From NCBI RefSeq assembly GCF_030380735.1, contig NZ_JAUDRZ010000002.1, positions 620,001-684,000 on the forward strand: a stretch of 64,000 nucleotides of DNA, in the 5' to 3' direction. The position numbers were made by a program, and so were the translations under genes. Positions 45,595 through 53,974 of this stretch are shown one piece after another (within the stretch, counting starts at the first letter, position 1; each line of letters starts with the position of its first letter). This DNA comes from Rhizobium sp. S152 (GTDB lineage: Bacteria > Pseudomonadota > Alphaproteobacteria > Rhizobiales > Rhizobiaceae). The notes beneath the pieces were generated by a model, which saw nothing but the letters and a program-made list of their open reading frames with translations, was not told the origin of the DNA and ran no database searches.

Positions 45595-46362
45595 CTAGAT
45601 TGCATGCATCCAGCCGAGGCCGTCCTCGGTGCTGGCTGCCGGTCTGTATTCGCAGCCGATATATCCGCGATAGCCGATCGCATCGATCTCCTGGAAGATA
45701 CGACGATCGTCGAGCTCTCCGGTCATCGGCTCATGCCGCGTCGGGACGGCTGCGATCTGGATATGGCCGATCTGCGGCGCCATGGCGCGCAGGGCGGTAA
45801 TGACGTCGCCATGCAGGATCTGCCGGTGGTAGACATCGAACTGCAGCTTGACCTCGGGCCTGCCTAGTTCCCAGATCAACTCGATGGCCCGGTCGAAATC
45901 GTTGAGGAAATAGCCCGGCATGTCGCGCTTGTTGATCGGCTCGATGACAAGGCCGATACCCGCTTGCGCCGTCGCGTCGGCAGCCCGTTTCAGGTTGTCG
46001 CGATAGCAGGCGAGGGCGGCCGCATCGTTGGCGGGCGCGATCCCGGCCATCATGTGCAGAAGCGGCGTCTGGATTACCTTGCCGTAGCCGATGGCGGTGG
46101 CAAGCGCTGATTTGAACTCCTCGCGACGGTCCGGAAGGCTGGCCAGGCCGCGATCGCCGTCCGCCCAGTTGCCCGGCGGCATGTTGAACAGGGCTTGCTT
46201 CAAGCCTGCGGAGCGCAGCGCTTCGGCGACCGTTTCTGGCGGGTAGTCATAAGGAAAGAGATATTCGACGGCCGTGAAGCCGGCCGCGGCGGCTGCCTGG
46301 AAACGCTCCAGAAACGGCCGCTCGTTGAACATCATCGACAGGTTGGCGGCAAACTTCGGCAT
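45595..46362 (-). CDS. otnI: 2-oxo-tetronate isomerase (hydroxypyruvate isomerase family)
   Basis: This 255-residue TIM barrel of the Hyi/OtnI family opens FAANLSMMFNERPFLERFQAAAAAGFTAVEYLFPYDYP. It shows GLVIEPINKRDMPGYFL (metal ligand Glu), VKLQFDVYHRQILHGDV (Asp, His), GHIQIAAVPTRHEPMTGELD and GYIGCEYRPA (Glu). In the erythronate/threonate pathway it interconverts 2-oxo- and 3-oxo-tetronate. It lies between the dehydrogenase (4-bp gap) and lactonase genes, and the complete set of pathway genes nearby favours OtnI over plain hydroxypyruvate isomerase. Confidence 0.9.
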   Translation of the reverse strand: MPKFAANLSMMFNERPFLERFQAAAAAGFTAVEYLFPYDYPPETVAEALRSAGLKQALFNMPPGNWADGDRGLASLPDRREEFKSALATAIGYGKVIQTPLLHMMAGIAPANDAAALACYRDNLKRAADATAQAGIGLVIEPINKRDMPGYFLNDFDRAIELIWELGRPEVKLQFDVYHRQILHGDVITALRAMAPQIGHIQIAAVPTRHEPMTGELDDRRIFQEIDAIGYRGYIGCEYRPAASTEDGLGWMHAI

Positions 46363-46366
46363 GGCC

Positions 46367-47281
46367 TCACGCCTCCTTTTCCATTCCGGGCAGCTGCAGT
46401 CCGGCGATCTGCGCCAGCAGGCGGGCGACGGAGCTGTCGTCGTCCCGGCCCATGCCGGCGGCTTCGGTCATGATGAAGAGTTGCAGCGCTGCCGCCGTGA
46501 TCGGCAGCGGGAATTTCTGGGTGCGGCCGATGTCGGAGACGATGCCCAGATCCTTGGTGAAGATGGAAACCGCACTATGCGGCGTGTAGTCGCCTTCCAG
46601 AACGTGCGGGACGCGGTTCTCGAACATCCAGCTGTTGCCGGCGGATTTGGTGATCACGTCGAAGACACGGGAGATGTCGAGATCGAGGTTTTTTGCGAAT
46701 GTGATCGCTTCGCAGGCCGCAGCGATATGGACACCCGCCAGCAACTGATTGACGATCTTGAAGGACGAGCCGACGCCGGCCTGATCGCCGAGCTGGTAGA
46801 CTGTGCCCGCCATCGCATCGAGCGCGGGGCGCGCGGCTTCAAAGGCGGCGGCGGATCCGGAGGCCATGAAGGTCAGTTCGCCGGAATTCGCCTTCTTCGA
46901 GCCGCCGCTAATCGGCCCGTCGAGATAGTACAGGCCGGCTGCTTCGGTCTGTGCGGCAAACACCTTCGCCTCGCTGGGGGAGATGGTGGCGCAGGAGACG
47001 ACCACCGCGCCGGGCTTCATCGCCGATACGATGCCGCCCTCGCCAAAGAGCACGGTTTGCGTCTGCGCGGCATTGACGACGACGACTACCGCGGCATCAG
47101 CACCCTCAACAGCTTCGGCGGGCGTTGCGGCGCCTATGCCGCCTTCGACCGCGAGCGTCTTCAGTGCATCTGCATTGATGTCGAAGCCACGAACCTCAAG
47201 GCCCGCCTTCAACGCGGACCGGGCCATCCCAAGCCCCATGGAGCCCAATCCGATAACGGCTACAGTGATCCGGCGTGACAT
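46367..47281 (-). CDS. ltnD: L-threonate dehydrogenase (beta-hydroxyacid dehydrogenase family)
   Basis: This 304-residue NAD-dependent enzyme of the 3-hydroxyisobutyrate dehydrogenase family has a Rossmann motif VAVIGLGSMGLGMARSALKAG, the substrate motif YLDGPISGGSKKANSGELTFMASG and catalytic Lys in GVGSSFKIVNQLLAGVHIAAACEAI. It oxidises a four-carbon acid at C2 to the 2-oxo acid. Whether L-threonate (LtnD) or D-erythronate is the true substrate cannot be told by eye. It is the first gene of the minus-strand operon, divergent from a LacI regulator, with a LacI site 30-48 bp upstream of its start. Confidence 0.9.
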   Translation of the reverse strand: MSRRITVAVIGLGSMGLGMARSALKAGLEVRGFDINADALKTLAVEGGIGAATPAEAVEGADAAVVVVVNAAQTQTVLFGEGGIVSAMKPGAVVVSCATISPSEAKVFAAQTEAAGLYYLDGPISGGSKKANSGELTFMASGSAAAFEAARPALDAMAGTVYQLGDQAGVGSSFKIVNQLLAGVHIAAACEAITFAKNLDLDISRVFDVITKSAGNSWMFENRVPHVLEGDYTPHSAVSIFTKDLGIVSDIGRTQKFPLPITAAALQLFIMTEAAGMGRDDDSSVARLLAQIAGLQLPGMEKEA

Positions 47282-47310
47282 GAATAATACCTCTCAGGCG
47301 AAATGATGCG

Positions 47311-47329
47311 TTAATCTCAGCGCTAACAT
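47311..47329. promoter_or_regulatory. LacI-family operator A (ltnD promoter side)
   Basis: TTAATCTCAGCGCTAACAT is centred on AGCGCT. It recurs in inverted orientation at 47370-47387 with near-identical sequence; the centres are 56 bp apart. It lies 30 bp upstream of the ltnD start. Confidence 0.75.
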
Positions 47330-47369
47330 CTCTTTAGAAGCACATCATCTTGATCTGTTCAAGCAAGTT

Positions 47370-47387
47370 ATGTTAGCGCTGAGATAA
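47370..47387. promoter_or_regulatory. LacI-family operator B (lacI-like promoter side)
   Basis: ATGTTAGCGCTGAGATAA is the inverted copy of operator A. It lies 17 bp before the LacI-family start codon, so binding would block transcription or translation start of the regulator and the otnK-otnC genes behind it. Two sites 56 bp apart could support a repression loop. Confidence 0.75.
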
Positions 47388-47403
47388 ATCTGGAGAATGA
47401 GCC

Positions 47404-48459
47404 ATGACGGATGACGGTCAGCTATCCGACGACACCAGCTTGCAGCACCTTTCGCAAGGCGCGGGAATGACGCCGACGCTCGCACATGTCGCCCGGCTCG
47501 CCAATGTCAGCGAGAACACCGTGTCGCGTGTGATCCGCAACAAGGGCTCGATCGCCGTCGAGACGAGGGAGCGGGTGAATGCGGCGATCGAACAGCTCGG
47601 CTATATACCGAACCGTGCGGCCGGCTCGCTCGCCTCGTCGTCCTCGCTGATCATCGGGGTCATTCTGCCTTCGCTGTCCAACATCGTTTTCCCGGAACTG
47701 CTGCGCGGTATCAATGCCGGCCTCAGCGGTACGCCCTACCGGCCGATGATCGGGGTGACCGATTACGATCTCGGGGTCGAGCAGGAGCTGATCTCCTCGC
47801 TCCTCGCATGGCAGCCGGCGGCCCTCATCACCACCGGCTTCGAACACACTGAGCAGGCGCGCCGCATGCTGGAAGGAAGCCGCGTGCGCGTGGCGGAACT
47901 GATGGACATCGACGACAAGCCTATCGATCTGGCCGTCGGTCTGTCGCATCGTGAGGCCGGCCGCGCCATGGCACGCCATCTTGCCCAGCGCGGTTACAGG
48001 AACATCGGCTATGTCGGCCACGACTGGATGGCGGACCGCCGTGCCTATGCGCGCTACCAGGGTTTGAGCGAGGGGCTTGCGGAGGCGGGGCTGTCGCTCG
48101 TTTCCGAATGCCGCACGGAGCAACCGAGTTCGACCCTTGAAGGACGCAAGACGCTCGCCCGGCTTTTGGCCCGCGGCGCGGAGATCGATGCCGTCGCCTT
48201 TTCCAATGACGACATGGCCGTCGGTGGCTTCATGCATTGCCTTGCGGCGGGCATCGCCGTGCCGGACAATCTTGCGCTGATCGGTTTCAACGGTCTTGAG
48301 ATCGGGCAGGTCCTGCCGAAGCCGCTGACGACGGTTCTGTCGAACCGCTTCGCCATCGGCAAGGCGGCCGTAGACGTTTTGCTCGAGGATCCGAAGCGTC
48401 CGCCGGAGACACGGATCATCGATACCGGATTTTCAATCATCGAGGGCGCAACCGCGTGA
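47404..48459 (+). CDS. LacI-family regulator of the erythronate/threonate genes
   Basis: This 351-residue LacI/GalR repressor, GntR-like branch, has the HTH TLAHVARLANVSENTVSRVIRNKGSIAVETRERVNAAIEQLGYIPNRAAGSLAS at about residues 19-72. The sensor domain has LIIGVILPSLSNIVFPELLRGI and IDAVAFSNDDMAVGGFMHCLAAGIAVPDNLALIGFNGLE. GGAG 8 bp before the ATG supports the start. It is divergent from ltnD and followed on the same strand by otnK and otnC. Two matching AGCGCT sites in its promoter are the obvious targets. A pathway acid or its lactone is the likely inducer. Confidence 0.95.
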   Translation: MTDDGQLSDDTSLQHLSQGAGMTPTLAHVARLANVSENTVSRVIRNKGSIAVETRERVNAAIEQLGYIPNRAAGSLASSSSLIIGVILPSLSNIVFPELLRGINAGLSGTPYRPMIGVTDYDLGVEQELISSLLAWQPAALITTGFEHTEQARRMLEGSRVRVAELMDIDDKPIDLAVGLSHREAGRAMARHLAQRGYRNIGYVGHDWMADRRAYARYQGLSEGLAEAGLSLVSECRTEQPSSTLEGRKTLARLLARGAEIDAVAFSNDDMAVGGFMHCLAAGIAVPDNLALIGFNGLEIGQVLPKPLTTVLSNRFAIGKAAVDVLLEDPKRPPETRIIDTGFSIIEGATA

Positions 48460-48487
48460 GCGGAGCCCCTGCCTACGGAGAAAAGAC

Positions 48488-49753
48488 ATGCTGCTTGGCG
48501 CAATCGCCGACGATCTGACCGGAGCGACCGATCTGGCGCTGATGCTTTCGCGCGAAGGCATGCGCACCATACAGACGGTCGGTGTCCCACCCAAGGATTT
48601 CGACATCGGCGACGCCGATGCCGTCGTCGTCGCATTGAAATCGCGGACGAACCCGGCGGCGGAAGCCGTCGACATGTCGCTTGCGGCGCTCGAATGGCTG
48701 AGGGCATCGGGTGCCCGCCAGATCATCTTCAAATATTGCTCGACCTTCGATTCCACCGCGAAGGGCAATATCGGGCCGGTCACGGATGCGCTGGTCGCGG
48801 CGCTGGGCACGGATCTGACAATCGTCTGCCCGGCCTTCCCGGCAAACCGGCGGACGGTCTATAAAGGCCATCTGTTCGTCGGCGATCAGCTGCTCTCCGA
48901 CAGCCCGATGCGCCATCACCCGCTGACGCCGATGACGGATTCGTCTCTGGTTCGCCTGATGGCGGCCCAGTCTGGGCTGAAGGTCGGCCTTGTGGAGCAT
49001 GCCACCGTTGCCCGCGGCGCCGATGCCATCCGCAATGCGTTCGAGGAGGCCAGACAGCGCGGCGAGGGGATCGTGGTCATCGATGCGATCTCGGATCAGG
49101 ATTTGCGTGTGATCGGCAAAGCTGTCGCCGATTTCCCGCTGATCACCGGAGGCTCTGGCATCGCGCTTGGCCTGCCGGACAATTTCCGACGCCAGGGCTT
49201 ACTGCCCGAAGCCGACACGGGCGGTGCGTTCACGCCACCCTCTGGTCGCGCCGCGATCCTGGCAGGTTCCTGTTCGGAAGCGACGCGCGGGCAGATTCGG
49301 CAGGCGATCGAGGCCGGGCTGCCGGCGCTCAAGCTCGATCCGATTGCCATTGCCGAGGGCCGTTTGACGGTCGATGAGGCCTTGCAGTGGGCGCTGGCGC
49401 AGACGCAGACCACGGCTCTGCTCTATTCCAGCGCCGAGCCGCAGGATGTGCTTGCCGCCCAGAAAAGCCTTGGGCAGGAAAAGGCGGGAGAGATCGTCGA
49501 GACATTCCTGGCGATGACGGCGATCGGACTGCGGCAGGGCGGTGTCCGACGTCTGATCGTGGCCGGCGGTGAAACGTCGGGCGCCGTGGTCGGCGCGCTG
49601 GCGCCCGCTGCCTTGTATATCGGCCCCGAGATCGATCCGGGCGTGCCGTGGACGGTGACGCTCGGTGATGAGCAGCCGATGGCTCTTGCCTTGAAATCCG
49701 GCAATTTCGGCGCCCCAGACTTCTTTCTCAAGGCTTGGGAGATGCTGAAATGA
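48488..49753 (+). CDS. otnK: 3-oxo-tetronate 4-kinase
   Basis: This 421-residue four-carbon acid sugar kinase (DUF1537 family) has the N-terminal LLGAIADDLTGATDLALMLSREGM with the conserved ADDLTGA motif, KYCSTFDSTAKGNIGPVTDAL and PAFPANRRTVYKGHLFVGDQLLSDSPMRHHPLTPM. The C-terminal nucleotide-binding part has VAGGETSGAVVGAL and DPGVPWTVTLGDEQPMALALKSGNFG. It phosphorylates 3-oxo-tetronate at C4. The length is typical. GGAG 6 bp upstream supports the ATG. It overlaps the next gene by 4 bp. Confidence 0.95.
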   Translation: MLLGAIADDLTGATDLALMLSREGMRTIQTVGVPPKDFDIGDADAVVVALKSRTNPAAEAVDMSLAALEWLRASGARQIIFKYCSTFDSTAKGNIGPVTDALVAALGTDLTIVCPAFPANRRTVYKGHLFVGDQLLSDSPMRHHPLTPMTDSSLVRLMAAQSGLKVGLVEHATVARGADAIRNAFEEARQRGEGIVVIDAISDQDLRVIGKAVADFPLITGGSGIALGLPDNFRRQGLLPEADTGGAFTPPSGRAAILAGSCSEATRGQIRQAIEAGLPALKLDPIAIAEGRLTVDEALQWALAQTQTTALLYSSAEPQDVLAAQKSLGQEKAGEIVETFLAMTAIGLRQGGVRRLIVAGGETSGAVVGALAPAALYIGPEIDPGVPWTVTLGDEQPMALALKSGNFGAPDFFLKAWEMLK

Positions 49754-50397
49754 CGGCCGTTCTGTCGGAAGAAACGCGGTTGCGTGACGAGATCGTGGAG
49801 GTCGGGCGCTCGCTGTTCGACCGCTGCTTCACCTTCGGCTCGACCGGCAACATAAGCGCGCGGCTGAGCAATGGCGAGATGCTCATGACGCCGACCAATG
49901 CGTCGCTCGGCGCGCTGGATCCAACCCGCCTGTCCAGATTTTCGGCCGAAGGCGTGCATCTGGATGGAGACAAGCCGACAAAGGAGGCCTTCCTGCATCA
50001 ATGCATGTATTGCGAGCGCGCCAGCGCCGGCGCCGTGGTTCACTTGCATTCCACCAATGCAGTTGCGGTCAGCTTGATCGACGGGCTTGATCCGGACGAT
50101 CTTCTTCCGCCGCTCACGGCTTATTATGTGATGCGGGTCGGCAAGCTGCCCATGGCTCCGTATTTTCCGCCGGGGGATGTGGCGCTGGCCGAAGCGGTGA
50201 GGGAGCGCGCGCGCGAAAGCCACGCCGTGCTGCTTGCCAATCACGGCCCAGTGGTTGCCGGAAAATCGCTGCGCGAAGCACAGTACGCGACCGAAGAGCT
50301 GGAGGAGACGGCGAAGCTGTTTCTCATGCTGCGCGGCGAGAAAATCCGGCCTCTGACCGGACAGCAGCGTGATACGCTGCTGAAAGGGCAGAGCTGA
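49750..50397 (+). CDS. otnC: 3-oxo-tetronate 4-phosphate decarboxylase (class II aldolase family)
   Basis: This 215-residue class-II aldolase/adducin-family protein has metal site and motifs FTFGSTGNISARLSNGEMLMTPTNASLGALD, VHLHSTNAVAVSLID (His ligands) and ARESHAVLLANHGPVVAGKSL (third His). In this context it decarboxylates 3-oxo-tetronate 4-phosphate to dihydroxyacetone phosphate, completing the pathway. The ATG at 49750 overlaps the otnK stop, so the two are coupled. Its end is only 3 bp from the convergent GntR gene. Confidence 0.92.
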   Translation: MTAVLSEETRLRDEIVEVGRSLFDRCFTFGSTGNISARLSNGEMLMTPTNASLGALDPTRLSRFSAEGVHLDGDKPTKEAFLHQCMYCERASAGAVVHLHSTNAVAVSLIDGLDPDDLLPPLTAYYVMRVGKLPMAPYFPPGDVALAEAVRERARESHAVLLANHGPVVAGKSLREAQYATEELEETAKLFLMLRGEKIRPLTGQQRDTLLKGQS

Positions 50398-50400
50398 TGA

Positions 50401-51123
50401 TCAGCTCTGCTGCTCGGCGCCATCCGACCGCGTATGGGCGATCAGCGAGAGGTACCGTTCCGCCGCCTTGCTGAATTTCGCCTGCCAGATGACCTGCGCT
50501 TCAGCAAGATTGCGATCGCGAAGCGCCTCGTAAAGCCTCATGACATAGCGCTCGGCGTCGCCCTTTCGATCGGTGTACTTGACCTTCAGCAGATTGTTGA
50601 AGCGACGAACATCTCCCGTCAATTCGGAGAAATACCGGATGGTCCGCTGCAGTTCGGTCGCTTCGATGATCGCCTGCTGGAACTCCAGGTCGTTTTGAAC
50701 AGTTTCCGTCTGGTTTTCGAGGTCTGCGAACCGTACCGCGTTGCTGGCCAGCTTCTCGAGTTTCTTCAGATCCGTGGCCGACAGACGGCCTTCCTCGGCC
50801 AGCAGGTAATCGAGGGCGATCTTTCCGAGCGCCATGCGGATATTGTAGACTTCGATGACGCTTGCGGCATCGACATCGCTGACGAGCGCGCCCTTGTTGC
50901 GCCTCAACTCGACGAACCCTTCGCGCGCCAATAGGCGCAGCGCCTCGCGTACTGGGTGGCGCGACACGTCGAGCATGTCGGTGAGTTGCTGTTCGATCAG
51001 CCGGTCGCCCGGCTTGAACCGTCCGGAAATGATGGCGCGGCGGATCTGCTCGGCGGCAAATTCGGTGCTCTCCATGTTGGTCATGGGCGCGAGCGGTGCG
51101 TTCTTCGAATTCGACTTTGCCAC
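50401..51123 (-). CDS. GntR-family regulator, FCD subfamily
   Basis: This 240-residue regulator has the HTH FKPGDRLIEQQLTDMLDVSRHPVREALRLLAREGFVELRRNKGALVSD at about residues 37-80 and a helical FCD domain (YNIRMALGKIALDYLLAEEGRLS; DLEFQQAIIEATELQRTIRYFSEL). The His-containing metal motif is weaker than in typical FCD proteins. It lies downstream of the minus-strand RidA-ABC-monooxygenase operon, behind a hairpin, and probably regulates it. The 17-bp inverted sites at 58262-58278 and 58394-58410 are plausible targets; no such site precedes its own gene. Confidence 0.93.
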   Translation of the reverse strand: MAKSNSKNAPLAPMTNMESTEFAAEQIRRAIISGRFKPGDRLIEQQLTDMLDVSRHPVREALRLLAREGFVELRRNKGALVSDVDAASVIEVYNIRMALGKIALDYLLAEEGRLSATDLKKLEKLASNAVRFADLENQTETVQNDLEFQQAIIEATELQRTIRYFSELTGDVRRFNNLLKVKYTDRKGDAERYVMRLYEALRDRNLAEAQVIWQAKFSKAAERYLSLIAHTRSDGAEQQS

Positions 51124-51232
51124 TATGTTTTCCCGTCAATGAAATGTGAGCCACGCCGCCCACATGGCAAGCAAGGGCATATCAGGCCGTCGAAGAGCCG
51201 ATTCTTTCCATCGATATTTCTTGATGGCCTGA

Positions 51233-51261
51233 CGATCGTCCCTTTACATCAGGGACGATCG
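51233..51261 (-). terminator. hairpin at the end of the RidA-ABC-monooxygenase operon
   Basis: A perfect 10-bp inverted repeat (CGATCGTCCC / GGGACGATCG) with a 9-base spacer lies 27 bp beyond the RidA stop and upstream of the GntR gene. There is no T-run. It probably ends or insulates the upstream transcript. Confidence 0.6.
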
Positions 51262-51287
51262 ATTGTCGATGATATGCAATCCTTCCG

Positions 51288-51713
51288 CTACAGCGAAATC
51301 GAGATCCGCTTCTCTGGAAGCGCGCTTGCGCCGCGAAACGCGGTGATTTCGATCTCGAACAGATATTCCGGACCGCCGAGCGGACCGCAGCTCACGCAGC
51401 TTGCAGGATTGATGCCGCGAAACTTCTCGCCCATGTAGGCCATGACATCAGGGACGTCGGCCTGATTGGGAATGAAGATCCGCCGGCGCACGACATCGGC
51501 TAGCGATGCGCCGACCGAGGCAAGCGCGCCCTCGACGTTCTTCATGGCCTGCTCGGCCTGGCCGACGGCGGTGTCGGGCATGGCGCGGGTCCTGTAGTCA
51601 CGGCCAGCGGTCAGCGACATGAAGATCCAGTCGCCAACCGCGACGATGCGCGAATACCCTTCCTTCTCTTCAAGAATGCTGCCGGATGCTACTTTTACGA
51701 TTTCGGTGGTCAA
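51288..51713 (-). CDS. RidA-family (YjgF/UK114) enamine/imine deaminase
   Basis: This 141-residue RidA-family protein has the N-terminal KVASGSILEEKEGYSRIVAVGDWIFMSLTAG, AEQAMKNVEGALASVGASLADVVRRRIFI and a C-terminal GGPEYLFEIEITAF that supplies the conserved Glu. The ligand-binding Arg usually found before the last strand is not obvious; a Cys-rich NPASCVSCGPL is there instead, so activity may differ from E. coli RidA. It is the last gene of the long minus-strand operon. Specialised RidA relatives often work in oxygenase-based nitrogen-compound pathways such as Rut, which fits the monooxygenase upstream. Confidence 0.9.
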   Translation of the reverse strand: MTTEIVKVASGSILEEKEGYSRIVAVGDWIFMSLTAGRDYRTRAMPDTAVGQAEQAMKNVEGALASVGASLADVVRRRIFIPNQADVPDVMAYMGEKFRGINPASCVSCGPLGGPEYLFEIEITAFRGASALPEKRISISL

Positions 51714-51763
51714 TGTTCATTCCTTCATGACGTTCGGTGGCGCCGCCGGCTGGAAGCCGGCGA

Positions 51764-52525
51764 TCACATGTATACGCCGCCGTCTATATTGACGGTCTGG
51801 CCGGTGATCATGCCGCCCGCGAAGCCCAGATAGATGATCAGTTCGGCAACGTCGTAAGGCGTGCAGAGCTTTTTCAGCGGCGTCGAGGCAATGGTGTTGG
51901 TGCGGCGCTCGTCCGACCATTCAATGGCCCAGGAGCTGTCGACCGAACCGGGGGCGACCGCGTTGACGCGGACCTCCGGCGCCAGCGACTTGGCGAGGTT
52001 CTTGGTGAGGTTGATGACGGCTGCCTTCGAGCCGCTATAGACGAGCGTGCTGGCGACGGCGCCGAGACCTGCGATCGAGGCCGTGTTGACGATGGCGCCT
52101 TTGCTGGCCTTCAGCGCGCCGGCGGCCGCCTTTGAGCAACGCCATACGCTCATCAGGTTGACGTTGAGGAGGTTCGCCCAGAGCTCTTCGCTGATGCTGT
52201 CCAGATCGGTGATCGGGATCGGCGTCTTCACACCTGGGGTGCCGGCATTGTTGACCAGAAGGTCGAGGTGGCCGAGATCGGCGATTGCCTTCTTCACCAT
52301 CGCTTCAGCGGCTGCGGCATCGCCGACATCGCCCGGTGCCGCGACGGCGTCGAAACCTTCCTTGCGGAGGGCTTCGACCGCCGCCGGGCCACGCGGGTCG
52401 TCCGGGAGGAAGTTGATGGCGACCTTGCCGCCGCTCTGGCAGATGATGCGGGCCGCCTCGAGGCCAATGCCCGAACCGGCGCCCGTGACCAGCGCGGTGC
52501 GACCCTTCAGATCAAATGAGATCAC
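51764..52525 (-). CDS. short-chain dehydrogenase/reductase
   Basis: This 253-residue classical SDR has TGAGSGIG (residues about 13-20), NNAGTPG, catalytic Ser in VNTASIAGLG, and YSGSK in place of the usual YxxxK context (Tyr and Lys kept). The C-terminal GFAGGMITGQTVNIDGGVYM is typical. It would oxidise an alcohol or reduce a ketone within the pathway of this operon. It is located between the RidA and ABC ATPase genes. Confidence 0.92.
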   Translation of the reverse strand: MISFDLKGRTALVTGAGSGIGLEAARIICQSGGKVAINFLPDDPRGPAAVEALRKEGFDAVAAPGDVGDAAAAEAMVKKAIADLGHLDLLVNNAGTPGVKTPIPITDLDSISEELWANLLNVNLMSVWRCSKAAAGALKASKGAIVNTASIAGLGAVASTLVYSGSKAAVINLTKNLAKSLAPEVRVNAVAPGSVDSSWAIEWSDERRTNTIASTPLKKLCTPYDVAELIIYLGFAGGMITGQTVNIDGGVYM

Positions 52526-52564
52526 TGTTTCTTACTCCTTCAATGATACGTATCGGACGCCGGC

Positions 52565-53320
52565 TCAGGCCGCCGACGTCTGGTTTGAGACGGCAGGGCG
52601 CCGTTCCCGTCGCAGGAACTTCTGCGTCTGCTCCTTGCGTGGATTGTTGATGACCTCTTCGGCCGTACCGATCTCGCAGACCTCGCCCTGATGTAGGAAG
52701 GCAACGCGGTCGGCGGATTCGCGGACGAAATTGATGTCGTGGGTGACGACGACCATGGTCATGCCCTCGCTCTTGAGAAGGCGCATCGTCTCCAGCACCT
52801 CTCCCACGAGTTCGGGGTCGAGCGCCGAGGTCACTTCGTCGAACAGCATGTATGCCGGCTCCATTGCCAGGGCGCGGGCGATGGCGAGACGCTGCTGCTG
52901 GCCGCCTGACAATTGTGAGGGCAGGGCATCCGCCTTGTTGCCGAGGCCGACGTGGTCGAGATGCTTTTGGGCAAGCTTGCGCGCCTCCGAGCGGCTCTTC
53001 TTCAGAACGACGCGGGGTGCAAGGGCGACGTTTTCGATCGCCGTCAGATGCGGAAAGGCATTGTACTGTTGGAAGACGATCCCGAGCTTCCGGCGCAAAT
53101 CGTTGATGTTGGTCTTGGGATCGTGGACGCTGATGCCATCAACGATGATCTCGCCGCCCTGGATCGGCTCCAGGCCGTTGATGCATTGCAGGAGCGTCGA
53201 CTTTCCGGAGCCGCTGGCGCCGATCAGGCAGAGTAGTTCACCCTTGTTGACGTCGAGATTGATGCTATTGATGACGGCCAGCGGTCCGAAGGACTTCTTG
53301 ACATTGCGGATCTCAATCAT
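52565..53320 (-). CDS. polar amino-acid ABC transporter ATPase (GlnQ/HisP-like)
   Basis: This 251-residue ATPase has Walker A IGASGSGKSTLLQCINGLE (about residue 33), Q-loop FQQYNAFPHLTAIENVALAP, signature LSGGQQQRLAIARAL, Walker B YMLFDEVTSALDPELVGEVL and H-loop VTHDINFVRESADRVAFLHQGEV. These are textbook PAAT-family features. It overlaps the permease gene upstream by 4 bp. Confidence 0.96.
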   Translation of the reverse strand: MIEIRNVKKSFGPLAVINSINLDVNKGELLCLIGASGSGKSTLLQCINGLEPIQGGEIIVDGISVHDPKTNINDLRRKLGIVFQQYNAFPHLTAIENVALAPRVVLKKSRSEARKLAQKHLDHVGLGNKADALPSQLSGGQQQRLAIARALAMEPAYMLFDEVTSALDPELVGEVLETMRLLKSEGMTMVVVTHDINFVRESADRVAFLHQGEVCEIGTAEEVINNPRKEQTQKFLRRERRPAVSNQTSAA

Positions 53321-53973
53321 ACGAGAACCTTTCTTTCGAGATAGCGGCTGTAGCGCGAGACGGGATAGCAGATGACGAAATAGAAGAGCCCGATGCCGAA
53401 CAGCAGCAGCCAGGTCTCATGGGTGCGCGTCATCAGGTTCTGCGCGTTTCGGGTGAACTCGACATAGCCGATCACGCCGGCAAGCGAGCTGTCCTTGATC
53501 AGGCTGAGCACGAGACCGATCCACGAGGTCAGCCCGGCGCGGTAGGCGAGCGGCATCGAGATATGGATGAACTCCTGCGGATAGGTCATGCCGAGCGAAC
53601 GGGCGCTGCGGCGGAACTGGCCCGGCACGGCGAGGAACGCCGAACGGGCGACTTCGGCGGTGACCGCCGCCATCCAGGCGCTGAGCGCCAGCGCGCCGAA
53701 CCAGAAGGGAGAGGTGCCGAATCCGGCCATGGCGAGAAAGCTGTTCATCAGGATCAGCTGGATGACCATCGGCACGGAGCGCAGGATATCGATCAACGGC
53801 GAGGTGACGAACCGGGCAGTGCGGGAAACCGAGCGTAGCCAGCCGACGAAAATGCCGAGAACAGTGCCTATCAGCGTGGCGCAGGCCGCCAGCCGGATCG
53901 TGTTCCAGGCTCCCATCAGGATAAAGTAGCTGTCCGACCATTGAAGACCTTGATGTGCAAGCTGGAATTGCAT
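53317..53973 (-). CDS. polar amino-acid ABC transporter permease (HisM-like)
   Basis: This 218-residue PAAT permease opens WSDSYFILMGAWNTIRLAACATLIGTVLGIF and has the EAA-type loop ALSAWMAAVTAEVARSAFLAVPGQFRRSARSLGMTYPQEFIHISMPLAYR. It partners with the similar-sized permease encoded 1 bp upstream, forming a heterodimeric channel. Confidence 0.95.
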   Translation of the reverse strand: MQFQLAHQGLQWSDSYFILMGAWNTIRLAACATLIGTVLGIFVGWLRSVSRTARFVTSPLIDILRSVPMVIQLILMNSFLAMAGFGTSPFWFGALALSAWMAAVTAEVARSAFLAVPGQFRRSARSLGMTYPQEFIHISMPLAYRAGLTSWIGLVLSLIKDSSLAGVIGYVEFTRNAQNLMTRTHETWLLLFGIGLFYFVICYPVSRYSRYLERKVLV

Positions 53974-53974
53974 G

